Shown piece after piece: positions 9,780-21,708 of a stretch of DNA of 64,000 bases. Made by a program: the position numbers and the translations under genes. This DNA comes from Phocoena phocoena. Taxonomy: Eukaryota > Chordata > Mammalia > Artiodactyla > Phocoenidae. The stretch lies in the NCBI RefSeq assembly GCF_963924675.1, contig NC_089219.1:145410288-145474287 (forward strand), written 5' to 3'. The notes below the pieces were generated by a model that had not been told where the DNA came from, ran no database searches, and worked only from the letters and a program-made list of their open reading frames with translations. How positions within the stretch are numbered: position 1 is the stretch's first letter; each line of letters opens with the position of its first letter.

Positions 9780-10983
9780 GTAATATCTTCTTTTACAGAA
9801 AATTGTAATGATACTACTGAGTAGGATTAAACACTCTGAGGATTTCACAGAAACGTCAGAATTTAAACAGACAGTAGCCAGAGTCCTCGTGGCCAGTGTG
9901 AGTGACTGTCTCACAGCTATAAATGCTCTGGGCCCGATTTCTACAAACATCTGCATGACAGAAACAATGCCATTAACATCTAATAATGCTAAAGCCTAGG
10001 CATCACCTGGCTTCAAATGCATCTCCACTGATTGTGGTTTTCAACCACAAGAAAAGGAAAATGGAATATTCTTTGGCTCTTCCGGCCTAGAAAAAATTCC
10101 TGACCTAAGTCACTGAGCAGAGAATCCTAACCCTTCAGAAGCTGGATTCTGTTTCTGCTTTCTTCCTGTGACATTATAACTGAGTTTGCAACAGAGGACG
10201 TGCGTTAATGCTTGGGTGCCAAGGGGAAGAGGCCTTTTCTGTTGGCACAAAACTGCACTCAGTCCAGGCTGGCACAATTCTGTTCTCCCGGGGCTGACAA
10301 CCTCTTCTGGCCACCTGAATACTTTGCAAGACACTGCACGTGCTGATATGATAGACACACCACCCACCCCGCCGCAAATTCTCAGAAACCAGATCTGAGG
10401 AAAGTCATGAGAAAGTCACAGTGGTGGTGTGTGGCGCAAACGTCAGAAGAGCACAACGCCTAGTTTTGAAACGAACGCCTTGCACACGGTAATTCCTGTA
10501 CAGAACAGCATATTTGCTAGAAAGCACAACCCTAGCCATCGCACAGCTTCACAAAATGCCATTCTCACCCCACGTCCCCTACAAGTGACAGTGGCAGCGG
10601 CAGCAGAGGAGGTGGCCCCACCCCACCCACCCAAGGTACAGATGATGCTTCTGCATGAATCCTAATGGTGGGAGGCCTGGTTTTTGCAGAATCCAGATGA
10701 AAGGCAGGCAGGACCCTAACCAGGGGCCATCTGGAGAATCCAAGGAAGGCCAATATGTTAAGGCCTAAATTCTGGAGTTAAGGAAAAAGATGCCCTTGTT
10801 GCCCTGGTCCAAAGTCCACTCTGGGGTAGAGTGGAAAGTCACCGAGGGCCCTCCCACCTTGATGGTTCTTTGCTGCTGGGATTCAAGAGGTGCACAGGAA
10901 GTCAGATCTCCAATGGCTTCAGGGTTTCGGATGTAAAAGGAGGATTCGATGAGGACTCCGCAGTTGCCCCATACCACGGCCGC

Positions 10984-11181
10984 TTAGCTCTGCAATGTTC
11001 CCTCTTTTATCTGTTGGATAAAAAGGTTTCTCTCATCTTCTGGAGTCCTCCCGTTCTGAGCCCGGACAATGCATGTGGGCCGGTGCAGGTTGAGCATGTA
11101 TATCAAATGCTGCTTCTCATTCTTGAGCTCCTCAATTTGGGCCTTCAGTTCGGCATTCACACTCTCCAGCTTCTCTGACTC
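10984..11181 (-). CDS. ATF3: ATF3 coding exon 4: leucine zipper and C-terminus
   Basis: This exon encodes the last 65 residues (117-181) and the stop. It begins with GAG (Glu117) directly after a CCCCCAG acceptor at 11182-11188. Leucines 121, 128, 135 and 142 continue the heptad begun by Leu114 in exon 3. Together they form the dimerisation zipper, which pairs ATF3 with itself, JUN or ATF/CREB partners. The C-terminus reads HRPTCIVRAQNG and ends with LFIQQIKEGTLQS, the invariant ATF3 tail. The frame is uninterrupted. Intron 3 (11182-12378) separates it from exon 3. I could not locate an alternative exon inside that intron. Confidence 0.98.
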   Translation of the reverse strand, partial: ESEKLESVNAELKAQIEELKNEKQHLIYMLNLHRPTCIVRAQNGRTPEDERNLFIQQIKEGTLQS

Positions 11182-12378
11182 CTGGGGGACAAGCAGCAGA
11201 GGGATTAGGAAGGGAAGCCACGGGCCAGTGAGGAACGGGGTGGCCTGCTGGTGGCCCCTGGGTGGCAAGGGGTAACCGCTGGGACACGTCGGGACTCATC
11301 AAGCTGGAGGTGGCCGCTGGCTCCCTGCTACAGTGCCCCACAAAGCCGGGACAGCAGCATTAGGTTTGGGAGAATCCAGAGCCTGGAGAAGCCTTTGAAC
11401 TTGGAGGCTCCTTCAGAGAGGCCTTGAGTTTCCACTCAAGGTTGAGGCAGGTTGTGACCCTAATAGTAACGAAACAGCAATAGAAGCAATGGCAAAGAGA
11501 TCTCCTTTACATAAGTACAACAGCCCATGGGCAGGTCTTCTGGACCTGAAAGGGCCTTGGGGACTGGAAGGCAATCCAGACTCATGGCACTTAGTCTTCT
11601 GTGAGTCACTGATTTCACTGAGAAGCTCATCTCCCCAGAAAGAATGCACATAGCAATAAACAAAATGTCTTAATTTTCACTGACCCCCTGAAGCAATTGA
11701 CAGAACCCTTGGGGACCTGTGGAACCTGGGTGAAGACTCTGCCCTGGCCTGTCTACACTTGGGAGAGGGGACACAGCCACTGGGAAGACTGCATCACGGC
11801 CTGCTCCAGCTGCCCGCAGATGCCGTTGCCACTGGTGCTTCTCCCTTCTGGAAGGGGAGCCGGCTGAATGCAGCTGGGAGCACAGACTATTGGATGCACC
11901 AAAGAGAAGGGCTGCAGAGTTAAGAACGAGAGAGAAAGTGTAACCTCTGCCTGTAGATTAAGGAAATAGCTTGTTTGAAGAGATTAATTAAAGGCTTTTC
12001 ACAGTGAGCCAGATGAGAGGTGGCAGCTTTCTTTCCTGAGGAAAATGGGCGACTGAGCCTCTTTCACTGGACTGACGTATCCCGTACCCGGAGGCTTCTG
12101 GACGTGTATGGACCGGCCGAGGGGGAATATGGGCACCAGACGATCTTGTGGTTTTTAATTCACACACCTGCTTCTTACACACCCAAAGTCACATTCATTG
12201 TGCTAACAGCTTTGCTACTTCGTCGTTCTGCAACTGGCATTTCTGCTACCAGCTACAATGCCCTTCCTGGGAAAGCACTTCTGGGCGGGGGCTTTCAAAC
12301 TCCCCTTCCTCACGTGACGTGAGGTTGGCGGGGGACAGGCGTGAGCAAGAGGAAGGAGCAAGGCACACAGGCACTCAC

Positions 12379-12486
12379 CTTCTGCAGGCACTCTGTCTTC
12401 TCCTTCTTCTTGTTTCGGCACTTGGCAGCTGCAATCTTATTTCTTTCCCGTCGCCTCTTTTTCCTTTCATCTTCTTCAGGGGCTAC
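12379..12486 (-). CDS. ATF3: ATF3 coding exon 3: basic DNA-binding region
   Basis: Exactly 108 bases, 36 codons, residues 81-116, running from [13 protein letters not shown] to KTECLQK. It is bounded by an ACAG acceptor (12487-12490) and a GTGAGT donor (12373-12378), both read on the minus strand. The bZIP signature is intact: Asn96, Ala99-Ala100, Cys103 and Arg104 are the bases-contacting residues for the ATF/CRE site TGACGTCA. Both exon borders fall between codons, so skipping the exon would keep the frame but remove DNA binding. A (CA)10 run lies about 155 bases upstream of the acceptor. Confidence 0.98.
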
Positions 12487-12640
12487 CTGTAAAATTCAAG
12501 AGGCACAAGCTTAATGGGAGGCTAGAAATTCAATCCACCTCAAATACACTGCCTTTTATTTCCAGCTAAAACTGACAAACCGGGGCAGCCCTAAAGAATT
12601 TGGGAGAAGTAAAGCCCTAGACTTTTGCATGCAACCTCTA

Positions 12641-12660
12641 CACACACACACACACACACA
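12641..12660. repeat. (CA)10 microsatellite in ATF3 intron 2
   Basis: A pure run of ten CA units about 155 bases from the exon 3 acceptor. Confidence 0.95.
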
Positions 12661-13584
12661 CTCAAGAATGAATAATGAAAAATCAAAGAACAGTTAAAAT
12701 TATATTGGCAATATTAGTAAATTAAATTTATTTTACTTTTAAAAAACATTTGGATTTTAAAATAGGAGTTTGATATTCAAAGTGATAACTATTGGTTATC
12801 AACTAGAGCAAGAAACAGATTTTGTCCAGTAAATATGTCCTTTCCCCTAGAACCAGGAATGACCTCAGGAATAACACCTTGCCACCCATTCCCCCTGCCT
12901 CTTCTTCGATTCATCTCTATCTTCACCTGGAACATCATCATAGCACCTCCTTCCTAAATTCGGGAGAAGCCCGTGCAGCTCCTGGAGAAGAGGAACCCAA
13001 GCCTATTCCCCAACCAAAGTGGCGTTATCAGCCCATGGCTTGGTGCCACCTGTGGGTGGAGAACTAGAACCATCCATTGATTCATCCAACAAGTTGATAT
13101 TGATCTCTTCCTCTGTGCCCCACCCTGAGCCAGCCCTGCGATCCTCAGAGAACAAAACCCTGTCCTGCTTTACCATCTGGTCCTCTGTGAAGTTCACTCT
13201 GATCCTGACTTTGCCTAAGGACTGATGGGGAGCCAGCAAAGTCTGGCTGCTGGACTTGGCTCAGAGACCAGAGTCCCGCGGGAGTGAAGCACTCACAGTG
13301 AGCAGAGTGGGTGATGCTTTAGGCCACTAATGTCAGAACTTTGTCATGTCACTTGTCACTGCTCCAGACAGCAGGAAAGGCCATGGGAGCCTCACCGCAA
13401 ATCAAAGAGATCCTGGGACGCCACAATCACCTCACCTCTGACTTTGGATTAGATGACACTGACTTAAGGTTGGGCTGAGATGGAGGCTTTACAACATAGG
13501 GAAACAAAGCCCAAGGGGGAAATATGATGAGAGGCATTTCTACCTTTTATGTCTTGGATCCTAGAACCACAAAGGCGGACATTG

Positions 13585-13805
13585 GGTTTAGACTATACCT
13601 TTGAATCTCAGCTTCACTGCCTATTAGCTGTGAGACCTTGTGCAAGTTACTATGCTCTTTTGAGCCTCAGTTTCCTCATTTGTAAAATGGGATCAATAAT
13701 CTTACCTACCCAGTAGGGTTGTGAGGAGGGTCAAATTAGTTAATCTATGTAAAGCCCTCTGCACAGGGTTTAGGTGCTATGGAAGCTTTAGGTATTATCA
13801 TTAAC
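13585..13805 (+). repeat. MIR SINE in ATF3 intron 2
   Basis: Clear forward MIR text: 'tgtgagaccttgtgcaag', 'gcctcagtttcctcattt' and 'gttgtgaggagggtcaaatt', ending with a GTATTATCATT tail. Confidence 0.85.
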
Positions 13806-14009
13806 CTCATCATCAATGTCTTCATTAAGAATTCAGCAAGTCTAGAATTTCCTTTGCAACTAACTCTACAGATACTTTTGGACAGGGGGGGAGGATTCAA
13901 AGTATTCTCATAAAAGGAAGTACTTGAAAGTAGAGCAAATCTCAGAGTCACAAACTGTCAGACATGGAAAAGCCTTTCTAAAGGCCATTTAGATCCATCC
14001 CCTCACTTT

Positions 14010-15285
14010 ATTGATGTGCAAATGAGGCACAGAGTGGCCAAAAGTAATGTGCCAAGGGAGGCCCAGGAATCACCAGCTCGTGGTCAGCAGACCAGTAGGC
14101 TACAACACTGGATGTAAAACCCAGGCCTGTGGCTCCCGGCCCTGTGTCCTCTCTTGGCCACAGCTGCCTCATTCCACCATGCTGCATTCCCAGAGGTGCC
14201 TGGGATCTGGGGAGGAGGCTTACGCTGCCCAGATACACAGGATGCCTGTGGGTTTCACAGGCTCAGTGCCTTAAGTTGAGAATTACAGCCACCAAGGAGA
14301 CCAGAACATTCAGCTAGGTCATTTGGTGCACTCTCTTCCCAGTAGAAAAATCTACTTGTTAAACTGACCTAAGATCAGAAGGTCACTTGATGAACAAAAA
14401 AATCACAGTACATGAGTTGGATGACTTTAAGACTGCTTCCGTGAAGCTGGCTGCCTGCTTCTTGCTCTGGAGAACCCTCCAAATATCCCTCCAAAATGTT
14501 TTCCTTCCTTCCATGGCACCCCACTACTTCCACTGCATCCTGTAATTTCAAGATTTAATTAGAAAAAAAATTTTTAATTTTTTCCTTGAGTGTCCCATGT
14601 TCCCACCCTGCACTTTCTAGTATTGGACTGGGCACCAGTGACTTGCCCTGAGGTTAACTGGGGGTACAGCCAATGCCCCTAATGCTGCCTTAAGGATATA
14701 GCATCATATAGTAGTCCTGCCTACCATTCACTGAATGCTAACACTCAGCCAGGCCCTCTGCTAGACCCTTAACAAATGCCATCTCATTTAACCCTCAGAT
14801 CAGTTCTATACAGGAGTCATTATTCACCCACCCCCCATTCATAGAATCATAAAGGTTCCTAACCAACTTCCTTTAAAACTCAGTTCTTTTCTGGCCAGGT
14901 CCACTACCTCTTGCCTAAAGGCAGTGACCATGCCAGTTAAGTGAGCGTGAAACACTCCCATCTTTCATCCATGAGGGGGAGGCCGACAAAACAGCTGAGA
15001 CCTCAGCTCTGAAGTTCTCGAACCACCACAGCATTGCCAGCAAGCACCTCCCAAACTTCTCACCATGACTGTTACTCCAGGTGTCTTATAAAAGGCTGCC
15101 GAGCGGAGAACAGCACAAGCGTCAGAGACAGAAGTGAACTTGGAGCAGAACCTGTACCGAGGCTGTGAGCATGGCCGACTGGTCCTTGCTCCACAGCCTG
15201 GCCACCTGGGTTCTCGTAGTGATGAAAACAATCACCACACTCTCTGCGTCTTCAGAACAACTGGACACAGAAGGTGATCTCATAC
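14010..15285. other. ATF3 intron 2, repeat-poor part
   Basis: Mostly unique sequence. A reverse MIR-like fragment lies near 13980-14110 and a weak one near 14730-14830. A TATAAAAG string at 15088-15095 and a 50-codon ORF after it (start 15171) have no other support as a gene. Confidence 0.4.
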
Positions 15286-15289
15286 AGAC

Positions 15290-16288
15290 AGATTCATGGC
15301 TTTCAATACCATCCATATGCTGATGGCTTCCAACTCTGTATCTCTGGCCCCGACTCTCCTCTCAGCTCCAGACCCACGTATCCAACTGCCTCCTTCACAC
15401 CTCCACTGGGGCATTGAACAGGATGGACGCCTGCTCTTGTCCCACCCAATGTCCTGCAGTCCCAACCTCAGCAGCAAATAGGCTCTCCACCTTTACTGCT
15501 GGCCAGGCCAGAAATTCTGGAGTCACCATTGACTCCGGTTCGGAGTCATACCCGATGTATGACTCCGGGAAATCAGCTGTACCATCAAGACAGATCCAGA
15601 AGCTGACAACTTCTCGGCACCTCACGGCCCTCATCCCGATGCAGACCCTCTAGTGTCGGTACCCTGCTTCTGCCCTCGCTCGTACTGCCCATTCTCGACT
15701 CGACAGCCAGGGTAATCATTTAGGAATATCAGGTTAGACCATGTCGCTCCTCTGCTCAGAAACCCTCCCAGGGGCTCGCCACCTCACTCTGAGTACACGG
15801 CGTGTCTTTACAATAGCCTACAACACCCAACGTGATCTGGCCTCCACCCGTGAGCTCAGTGCCTGCCTCACTCCCCACCCCACACGTGACCCCAGCCACT
15901 TGGCCCTCCTTGCTACTGGTCCTGTGCCCTCAGCACGCCCCTCTCTCAGTGCCCTTATTCTTGATCTTTTGCCAGATACCCATATGGCCCTTATCCGCTC
16001 CTCCTTCGAGTCTCTGCTCAAAGGCCATTCTATCAGTGAAGCCTCCCCTGAACTCCTGGTTTAAAACAGCAACCCCACTCCTGTCCCACTCCCCTGTCCC
16101 CCTTTGCTGCTTTATTTTTATCCTTTGCCTGTCTGTCTTTTATGGATTTACTTATCTTGTGTGTTGTCTGTCTCCTCCCAGTGGAAGGTAAGCTCCCTGT
16201 GAGGGCAGTGATTTTGTTTTATTCATGGCCGAAGCCCCCTGCCTAGAGCATGCCTGGTGCATGGTAGGTGTGCAATAAGTAAGTGCAG
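15290..16288 (+). repeat. L2 LINE 3' end in ATF3 intron 2
   Basis: About 1 kb of ordered L2 text. It runs through 'accatgtcgctcctctgctc', then a 'gtgatctggcctcc' block, 'cctcccctgaactcctgg', 'gtaagctccctgtgagggca' and 'gcatgcctggtgcatggtag', and ends 'gtgcaataagtaag'. It lies antisense to ATF3 and stops about 30 bases from the exon 2 donor. The L2 reading frame is broken. Confidence 0.85.
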
Positions 16289-16317
16289 AAAGAAAGGGCA
16301 CCCTTGAGAGAACCTAC

Positions 16318-16557
16318 CTCGGCTTTGGTGACTGACATTTCGAGGGGTCTGCTGCTGATGGTGACTGACTCCAGCGCCGAGGACATCCGGTGGCAGAGGT
16401 GCTTGCTCTGGATGGCGAACCTCAGCTCTTCCTTGACAAAGGGTGTCAGGTTAGCAAAATCCTCAAACACCAGTGACCCAGGAGGGGACAGGCAGGGGAC
16501 GATGGCAGAGGCACTGACTTCCGAGGCAGAGACCTGGCCTGGGTGTTGAAGCATCAT
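16318..16557 (-). CDS. ATF3: ATF3 coding exon 2: N-terminal regulatory region
   Basis: This exon encodes residues 1-80, from MMLQHPGQVSASEV to SVTKAE. The exon itself begins at 16561 after a TTTCAG acceptor, so the 5'UTR part is only CAAA before ATG. Two ATGs are in tandem, and the first (16555-16557) matches the annotated ATF3 start in other mammals. The donor is GAG|GTAGGT at 16312-16320. The region carries the activation and repression segments of ATF3. Lys42 sits in VKEE, the family's known SUMO acceptor motif. Compared with the human protein as I remember it, a few substitutions cluster at residues 67-76, between the regulatory part and the basic region. The rest is near identical. The reading frame joins exon 3 without shift. 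Confidence 0.98.
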
Positions 16558-17864
16558 TTTGCTGAAAGACACATCAAAACCCAAACTACTTCAGGGATTT
16601 GGGGGCATGGGATCAAGGACCCCCCCGCACCTGCGACCTCCAATACCTGAGCCCCACCCCCAGAAGAAGGTCCCATTAGCCCTCGGCCTTCTGCTTTGTT
16701 TTCATTTCACACCATCCTCATCTTGTGTAAAACAGGTTCTTAAAATACACAGCTCAGCGATGTGGATAAAATGCCTAGTTGAAGTTTATAAGGGGTGGCA
16801 TTTCAGGCTATTCTGAATTCACAAGAGCTATTAGTATTGGCTGGTGTACATATATGCAAATGTAGCCTCAAACAGTCCTGAAAGAGGAAGAGCGTTAAAA
16901 AAAAATCAGTGAGACTATTATGTAACCCCATTTGCAGTCTCCTTTTCAAAAAAAAGAAAGAAAAACTTGGAAGGTCCATCTGAAATCAAGTTAAATCTAT
17001 CAGTGAGTGGAAGTAAAAGCAAGGAGTGGGGGACCTTTGAATATATCTCTGAAGCTTCCCCCTTGGGAAGTTGGATCCAAGTCTTTGAGAATGAGGACAG
17101 TAACTGTAGCAGGTGCATTTCTTTGCCCCAGTTTGGCTGGGGTGTGGGAATTCAGGTCACAAGGGACTAGAGTAGCCCTTTCTTAAGGTAAAGGTTGGTG
17201 AAGCAAAAGACCTCAGAGTAAAGAAAAGTGAGGAGCTCAGAATTTGGACCTCTTTTGGGGAGTGTTGTTCAGCCCTGTGATGTTTGGAAGGGCTTGGGCT
17301 GGGCTCAGAGGGGGCCTGGGACTGGCTCTGGCACTAAGGAGTGGTGTGACCCGAGCTCTCTGAGTCTCAGCCTTTATGTGACAAATGTCTGGGAACTCCT
17401 ACAGCACCGGGATGGAGTCTCCACTGTTGCTCTTTCCAGAGCCTGACCCAGCCCCTGGCACCGGCTTCTCCCAATGCCTGCTGACTGCTGGAGACTATCG
17501 GACTGAATACATGAAATGAGGAAGGGGCGGTTAAATCAAATGGCCTCTGAGGTCCCATCTACCCACTATCCTTCTACAGCCCAGGGAAGACAAAGGGACA
17601 AAAAAAAAAGCAAGCAAGAAAGGGCAGAAATAGTAATGGTTCCATGGTCCCAGTTTGGAATAGCCCTCCATAAATCTCTTCCTGCTGTATACTCCCTCCA
17701 GCAGTGGCCATCCCCCCTCATCCCTGCTTTCAGTTCTCCAGGGGCGATGAATGTGGGGATTCTCAGGGCAGGTGGTCCCCTTGGAGCATCCGTCTCAATC
17801 TGGGGACCTGAGGTCATTAGCTAAATCCAGACAGAAAAGAAGCCCTTTGGCAAGTCGCTAACAT

Positions 17865-18065
17865 TTCACAAGTGCCTCCTTCATTCCAGAAACCTTATGT
17901 GCCTTATCTCACTTAATCTTCATGAGAACCCAGTTAGGTCCTAGTCCCATTTTATGGATGAAGTAACTAAAGTTTAGACAAGCTAAATAATTTGCCCAAA
18001 GTCATATAAGTATGAGGCAGCGTCAGGATTTGGAATTAGGTTTGACTCCAGAACTCATGCCCTTA
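17865..18065 (-). repeat. MIR SINE, reverse
   Basis: The text reads 'cttatctcacttaatcttca', 'ccattttatggatgaagtaa' and 'aatttgcccaaagtcatata', typical of the reverse complement of MIR. Confidence 0.75.
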
Positions 18066-18748
18066 ATTTACAGAACATAGAATATTATTCTAAATTGTAA
18101 AAGCAAACAAAAAGCCAGAGCAAACTTTTCCTGAGGGTTGGGAGTAGGCATGGGGATGGGTGAGGGTCCTGGAGCTGAAGTGATGGAAGGGAGACTAAGC
18201 GAAGAGCCATGGGGAAGATGTGAATTCTGTACGGAATTCCTGAGCTTTCTCTGCCTGGGTGCACACTCAGATTGCTGCCTGCATTCAGGAATTCCCAGTC
18301 TGGGGTCAGAACATCAAGATTTGAGGCTCACTTCCTTATGCGTCATCATCTTACCTCCCGGAGCCTTCTCTCTCGTCTGTAAAAGAAGTCTAAAAACAAT
18401 CACCCTATTTTCCCAGAGTTGTGCAAGGCATTGAAGAAATAATACCTGAATATGCCCTGAAAAATATAATGCAACTAGGAAATATGTTATTATTGGGCCT
18501 CCCAGAGATCTGTCCAGCCCAGGGCTGGCTCTCCAACAGATGCTCTGTGGGGTCCAGGTGGGTGGGTGGTTGGTCACTGTCTTTGATCTTAGACACTTCT
18601 GAATACAACACCCTGAATTCTACATCCCCCTTAAGATCCAAGATACACTGATGGTGGCAAGAATTCCGGGCCAATGAACACCACCATTGTTGACTCTTCA
18701 GAGAAACCCAGGAAACGTATGTGATTCTCTTCCCAAAGCCCTATGTCA

Positions 18749-18755
18749 TGAGTCA
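18749..18755. promoter_or_regulatory. AP-1 consensus TGAGTCA in intron 1
   Basis: An ATGAGTCAG context, a full AP-1 heptamer. A single site in a 5.9-kb intron has limited weight. Function is inferred only. Confidence 0.3.
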
Positions 18756-19849
18756 GAACTGATATTCTTCTATCAGTTGAATCCTGTAATCTTAGGATGC
18801 AGGGAGGAGACTTTTCCGATAAACTCTGAGAAACCAGCTCTCCAAAGCCAGAGGCTTAAGATTCTCCCATGCAATTGTGTTTTCCCTCCCTTTCCAACGT
18901 TATTAAAAACGCAGTAGTTCAGGGATGGATTTCAGAGCTACCACTGGGCTGGCCTTTGTCTGAAGGACGGCATGGCTCCCTTCTGCACAGGCAGTTTGAA
19001 TTCCACCACAGTTGAGCGTAGTTCCATTTCACCTCCCAAGTTTATTAATGAGCTTTCAGGGCTTGGGGTCTGCTGTGTGGGTTTTTTTTCCCCCTTCTTA
19101 GTGTAAAGTCAGCAGTCCTGATGAAAGAAACTGAAGAATGCCAGTGGTATGGAATGTTTTTATGAAAAGCATTGGGTGGGCTTACTTGAGGATGGAAACA
19201 GGTTGTAAAAATGTTTAAAAGCCTTTCAGAAAGTAAAGCAGTTGTAACTGTAACGATTTGGGTTTTTCCTGCACTCAGCTAAAGTTCAGTTTCTTGAGAT
19301 ACTTTCCAGTTATTTGTTGCCTCATTCTCTTAAAATATGATCAGCCTAGACTCAGGCTGTGCCCCTACAAGAAAAATGAAGTTAAACCTTCAGTTTTTAA
19401 GAAAGTTGAGACCCTTGAACATCCCCCTTTGAAGAAAAAATTTTAGAGGATTTTCTGAGCTGACTTTCTGTACTGACCTTAAAATTGTCTAGACTTATTA
19501 CAAAGAACCTGCATTTTGCTTCTCATTATCTCTAATCAGAAATCGTGTCATATAATCGGTAGTTTCATCATTTTCAAGAAAGTGAAACTTTACTCATCTA
19601 TTTCTTTAACTGGAAATTCAGCTCCCAGGTTTTATTTCCTAGTAGCTGCTACTACCTTGAGTTTTCACTTTTAATTTTCATCTCTTTCCACTAAGCACTG
19701 CTCATAAAACATCTTATAGTAGGTAGCCAGTTCTTTCACTAACTTCCTGTCTTGGTCTTTCTCCTAGCCCACTGGAAGTGGGTATATAGACACTGCAGTT
19801 GTAGGTGTAAGGCTAGACATCAGGACAGAGATGACGCTTGCAGGCCTTT

Positions 19850-20012
19850 CACTACCACTCACACGCTGAGCACCCGCTGGCATGCTTTCTGGACCTCAGT
19901 CACCTCATGTGTAAAATGAGACCAATACCGCCTGCCCCAGTTCCCTCCCAGGGCTGTCAGGAAGATCATATGAGATATGTGAAGGTGGATTTACACACAT
20001 CCTAGGTAGCCA
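19850..20012 (+). repeat. MIR SINE
   Basis: 'ctcagtcacctcatgtgtaa', 'aatgagaccaataccgcc' and 'ggaagatcatatgagatatg' mark a diverged forward MIR. Confidence 0.65.
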
Positions 20013-20439
20013 TTATTACTGTGATTCCACTTTCCCCATTTCAGGGGGGACTCATAATGTTGCTGTCAATGAAGTTGAGCCCCACTAATGATGAATTAAC
20101 CGGAACCCTCAAGAAATTCAGGTCAGTCACAGACAGCTTCTTTTGCACCTTGACCTCTGGGCTCTTGGTGCACCAGATCAATTCCACCCCACTATTTGCT
20201 GGCCCCAGCTTGTCCCCACTGGTCTTAAGTACTTGAGAAATGACCAGGTCTCACACATGAAACCGTTTCCGGTTCCTGTCGTGTCCTGGCTGTGTACTTC
20301 CTCCTCCCCAGGCCGAGTAACACTTGGAACCACTGACCCTGTCCCATGCCCAGCCCATTTGAAAAGGGAAGAAATCATGAGCTCTATCCAATGGGATAGA
20401 ACACCCAATATTAGAGTCGTCCAGGTCAGATCTTCATTT

Positions 20440-20525
20440 TGTAATTGAGTAAAATGGGGTCCAGGAAGGTAAAGTGACTTGCCCAAGGCCATAAAGCTGG
20501 CGAGTGGCCCAGCCCAGGCCAAGCT
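20440..20525 (-). repeat. MIR fragment, reverse
   Basis: The 'aaagtgacttgcccaaggcc' block is the MIR core read in reverse. The ends are unclear. Confidence 0.65.
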
Positions 20526-21701
20526 GTTGACCATCCTGCTCATTTTGCTTCATCACTAACAGAGATTCAACACCGCGAGGATCAACCATAGAGGCAAATG
20601 GAGAACAGAGCCATTGGCCAGGTAGATGAAGGGTCAATAGTCCTAGGAACCTGTACCCACCACAGAGGAGGCTTTGATAGGACTAAGACAGGGAGGGAGT
20701 ATAGAAGAAAGGGGACAATGGGGAGAAAAGACCAAGAGGGGGAGAGAGAATGGTGGGGTTAAGATAGGAAGGATCTGGAGGCTCCAATAACTGCCACAGG
20801 TGCTGGGTACTGTATATTAGTCACACTGTGCCTCGGGTGCTGCCTGCGGTGTTACCTCTGAAACCACCCAGACAATAATAACACTAAAACCCACCCCCAC
20901 CCCAGTCTTCATCCAGGATATCCTCAAAGCAGTAGCATTATTCTACAACAAATGCTACATGCAAAACAGGGGGACAGTTATACCAATTTCTCCTTCATTT
21001 AAAGTTAAGAGACAGAGGCCCCAAACATGTGACCGTCACCCACACTGAAACAAGTGCATTAAGAGAGCACCCAGATTTTCTAGCACCCAATTTTTTTTTT
21101 TCTGCCTCCATCAAGGGATTAGCAGCTCCTTTATTTGTAAGAAAGCATGTGCGATTTGGAAATGAAATTAGGGAAAAGAAAATAGAAGGAAAGGAAGTGA
21201 TTCGATCAGATGAAAAGAGGGTGGGGGGGAGCAGAGAAGGAGAACCATTCCAGTGGAAAGAACGTGGGGAAGGGAAGAGATGCCCCACAAAGAAGTCCCT
21301 TTTCCCCCACTGCCTCGGAGGCCGGCCAGTGACGTCCAAGCCCCCTCATTCAAGTCACTCAAGTCCCCTCATCGGTCCCTTGTCTTTCAGTTACACCCTC
21401 CCAGAATCTGAAAACCTTCGTCCAGACAGGACCGTAATGGTTGTCCAGTCTAACCACCACCTCGTGCCCGCAAACAGGCAGAGGGGCCAGGAGTGTCTAT
21501 ATGCCCACATTTCCCAGCTGGGGATATTGGTGAGGCCCAGGACATCAAGTGCAGTGTAAGCTCTCAGGGTCCTGCCCCCTAGACCACAGAGCCAGTCTCT
21601 CAATTACCTGAACTGGCTTCGCACTGTCGCTTCCCCCCACGGTGGGTCTCCCCGATGGAAAGCAGAGAAATCCGCGAAACGCCAGAGGAAGAGCCAGAGC
21701 T

Positions 21702-21708
21702 TGAGTCA
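21702..21708. promoter_or_regulatory. AP-1 consensus TGAGTCA near the ATF3 promoter
   Basis: A full heptamer in the context CTTGAGTCACAG, about 0.9 kb downstream of the transcription start, at the edge of the CpG island. AP-1 input into ATF3 is well established. Use of this site is inferred. Confidence 0.35.

Larger units (their letters stand above)
9725..10983 (-). other. ATF3: ATF3 3'UTR
   Basis: This is about 1.26 kb from the stop codon to the predicted cleavage site, a length typical of ATF3 mRNA. It is unique sequence with no recognised repeat. It contains an AU-rich octamer near its 3' end and single ATTTA pentamers, for example at 9920-9924. This is consistent with the short-lived, immediate-early nature of the transcript. 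The exact 3' end is inferred. Confidence 0.8.

Noticed and set aside
15171..15323. A 50-codon plus-strand ORF starting MADWSLL after a TATAAAAG string, reminiscent of a connexin N-terminus
   Set aside because: The likeness ends after a few residues. There is no connexin core, it runs into an L2, and it lies inside ATF3 intron 2.
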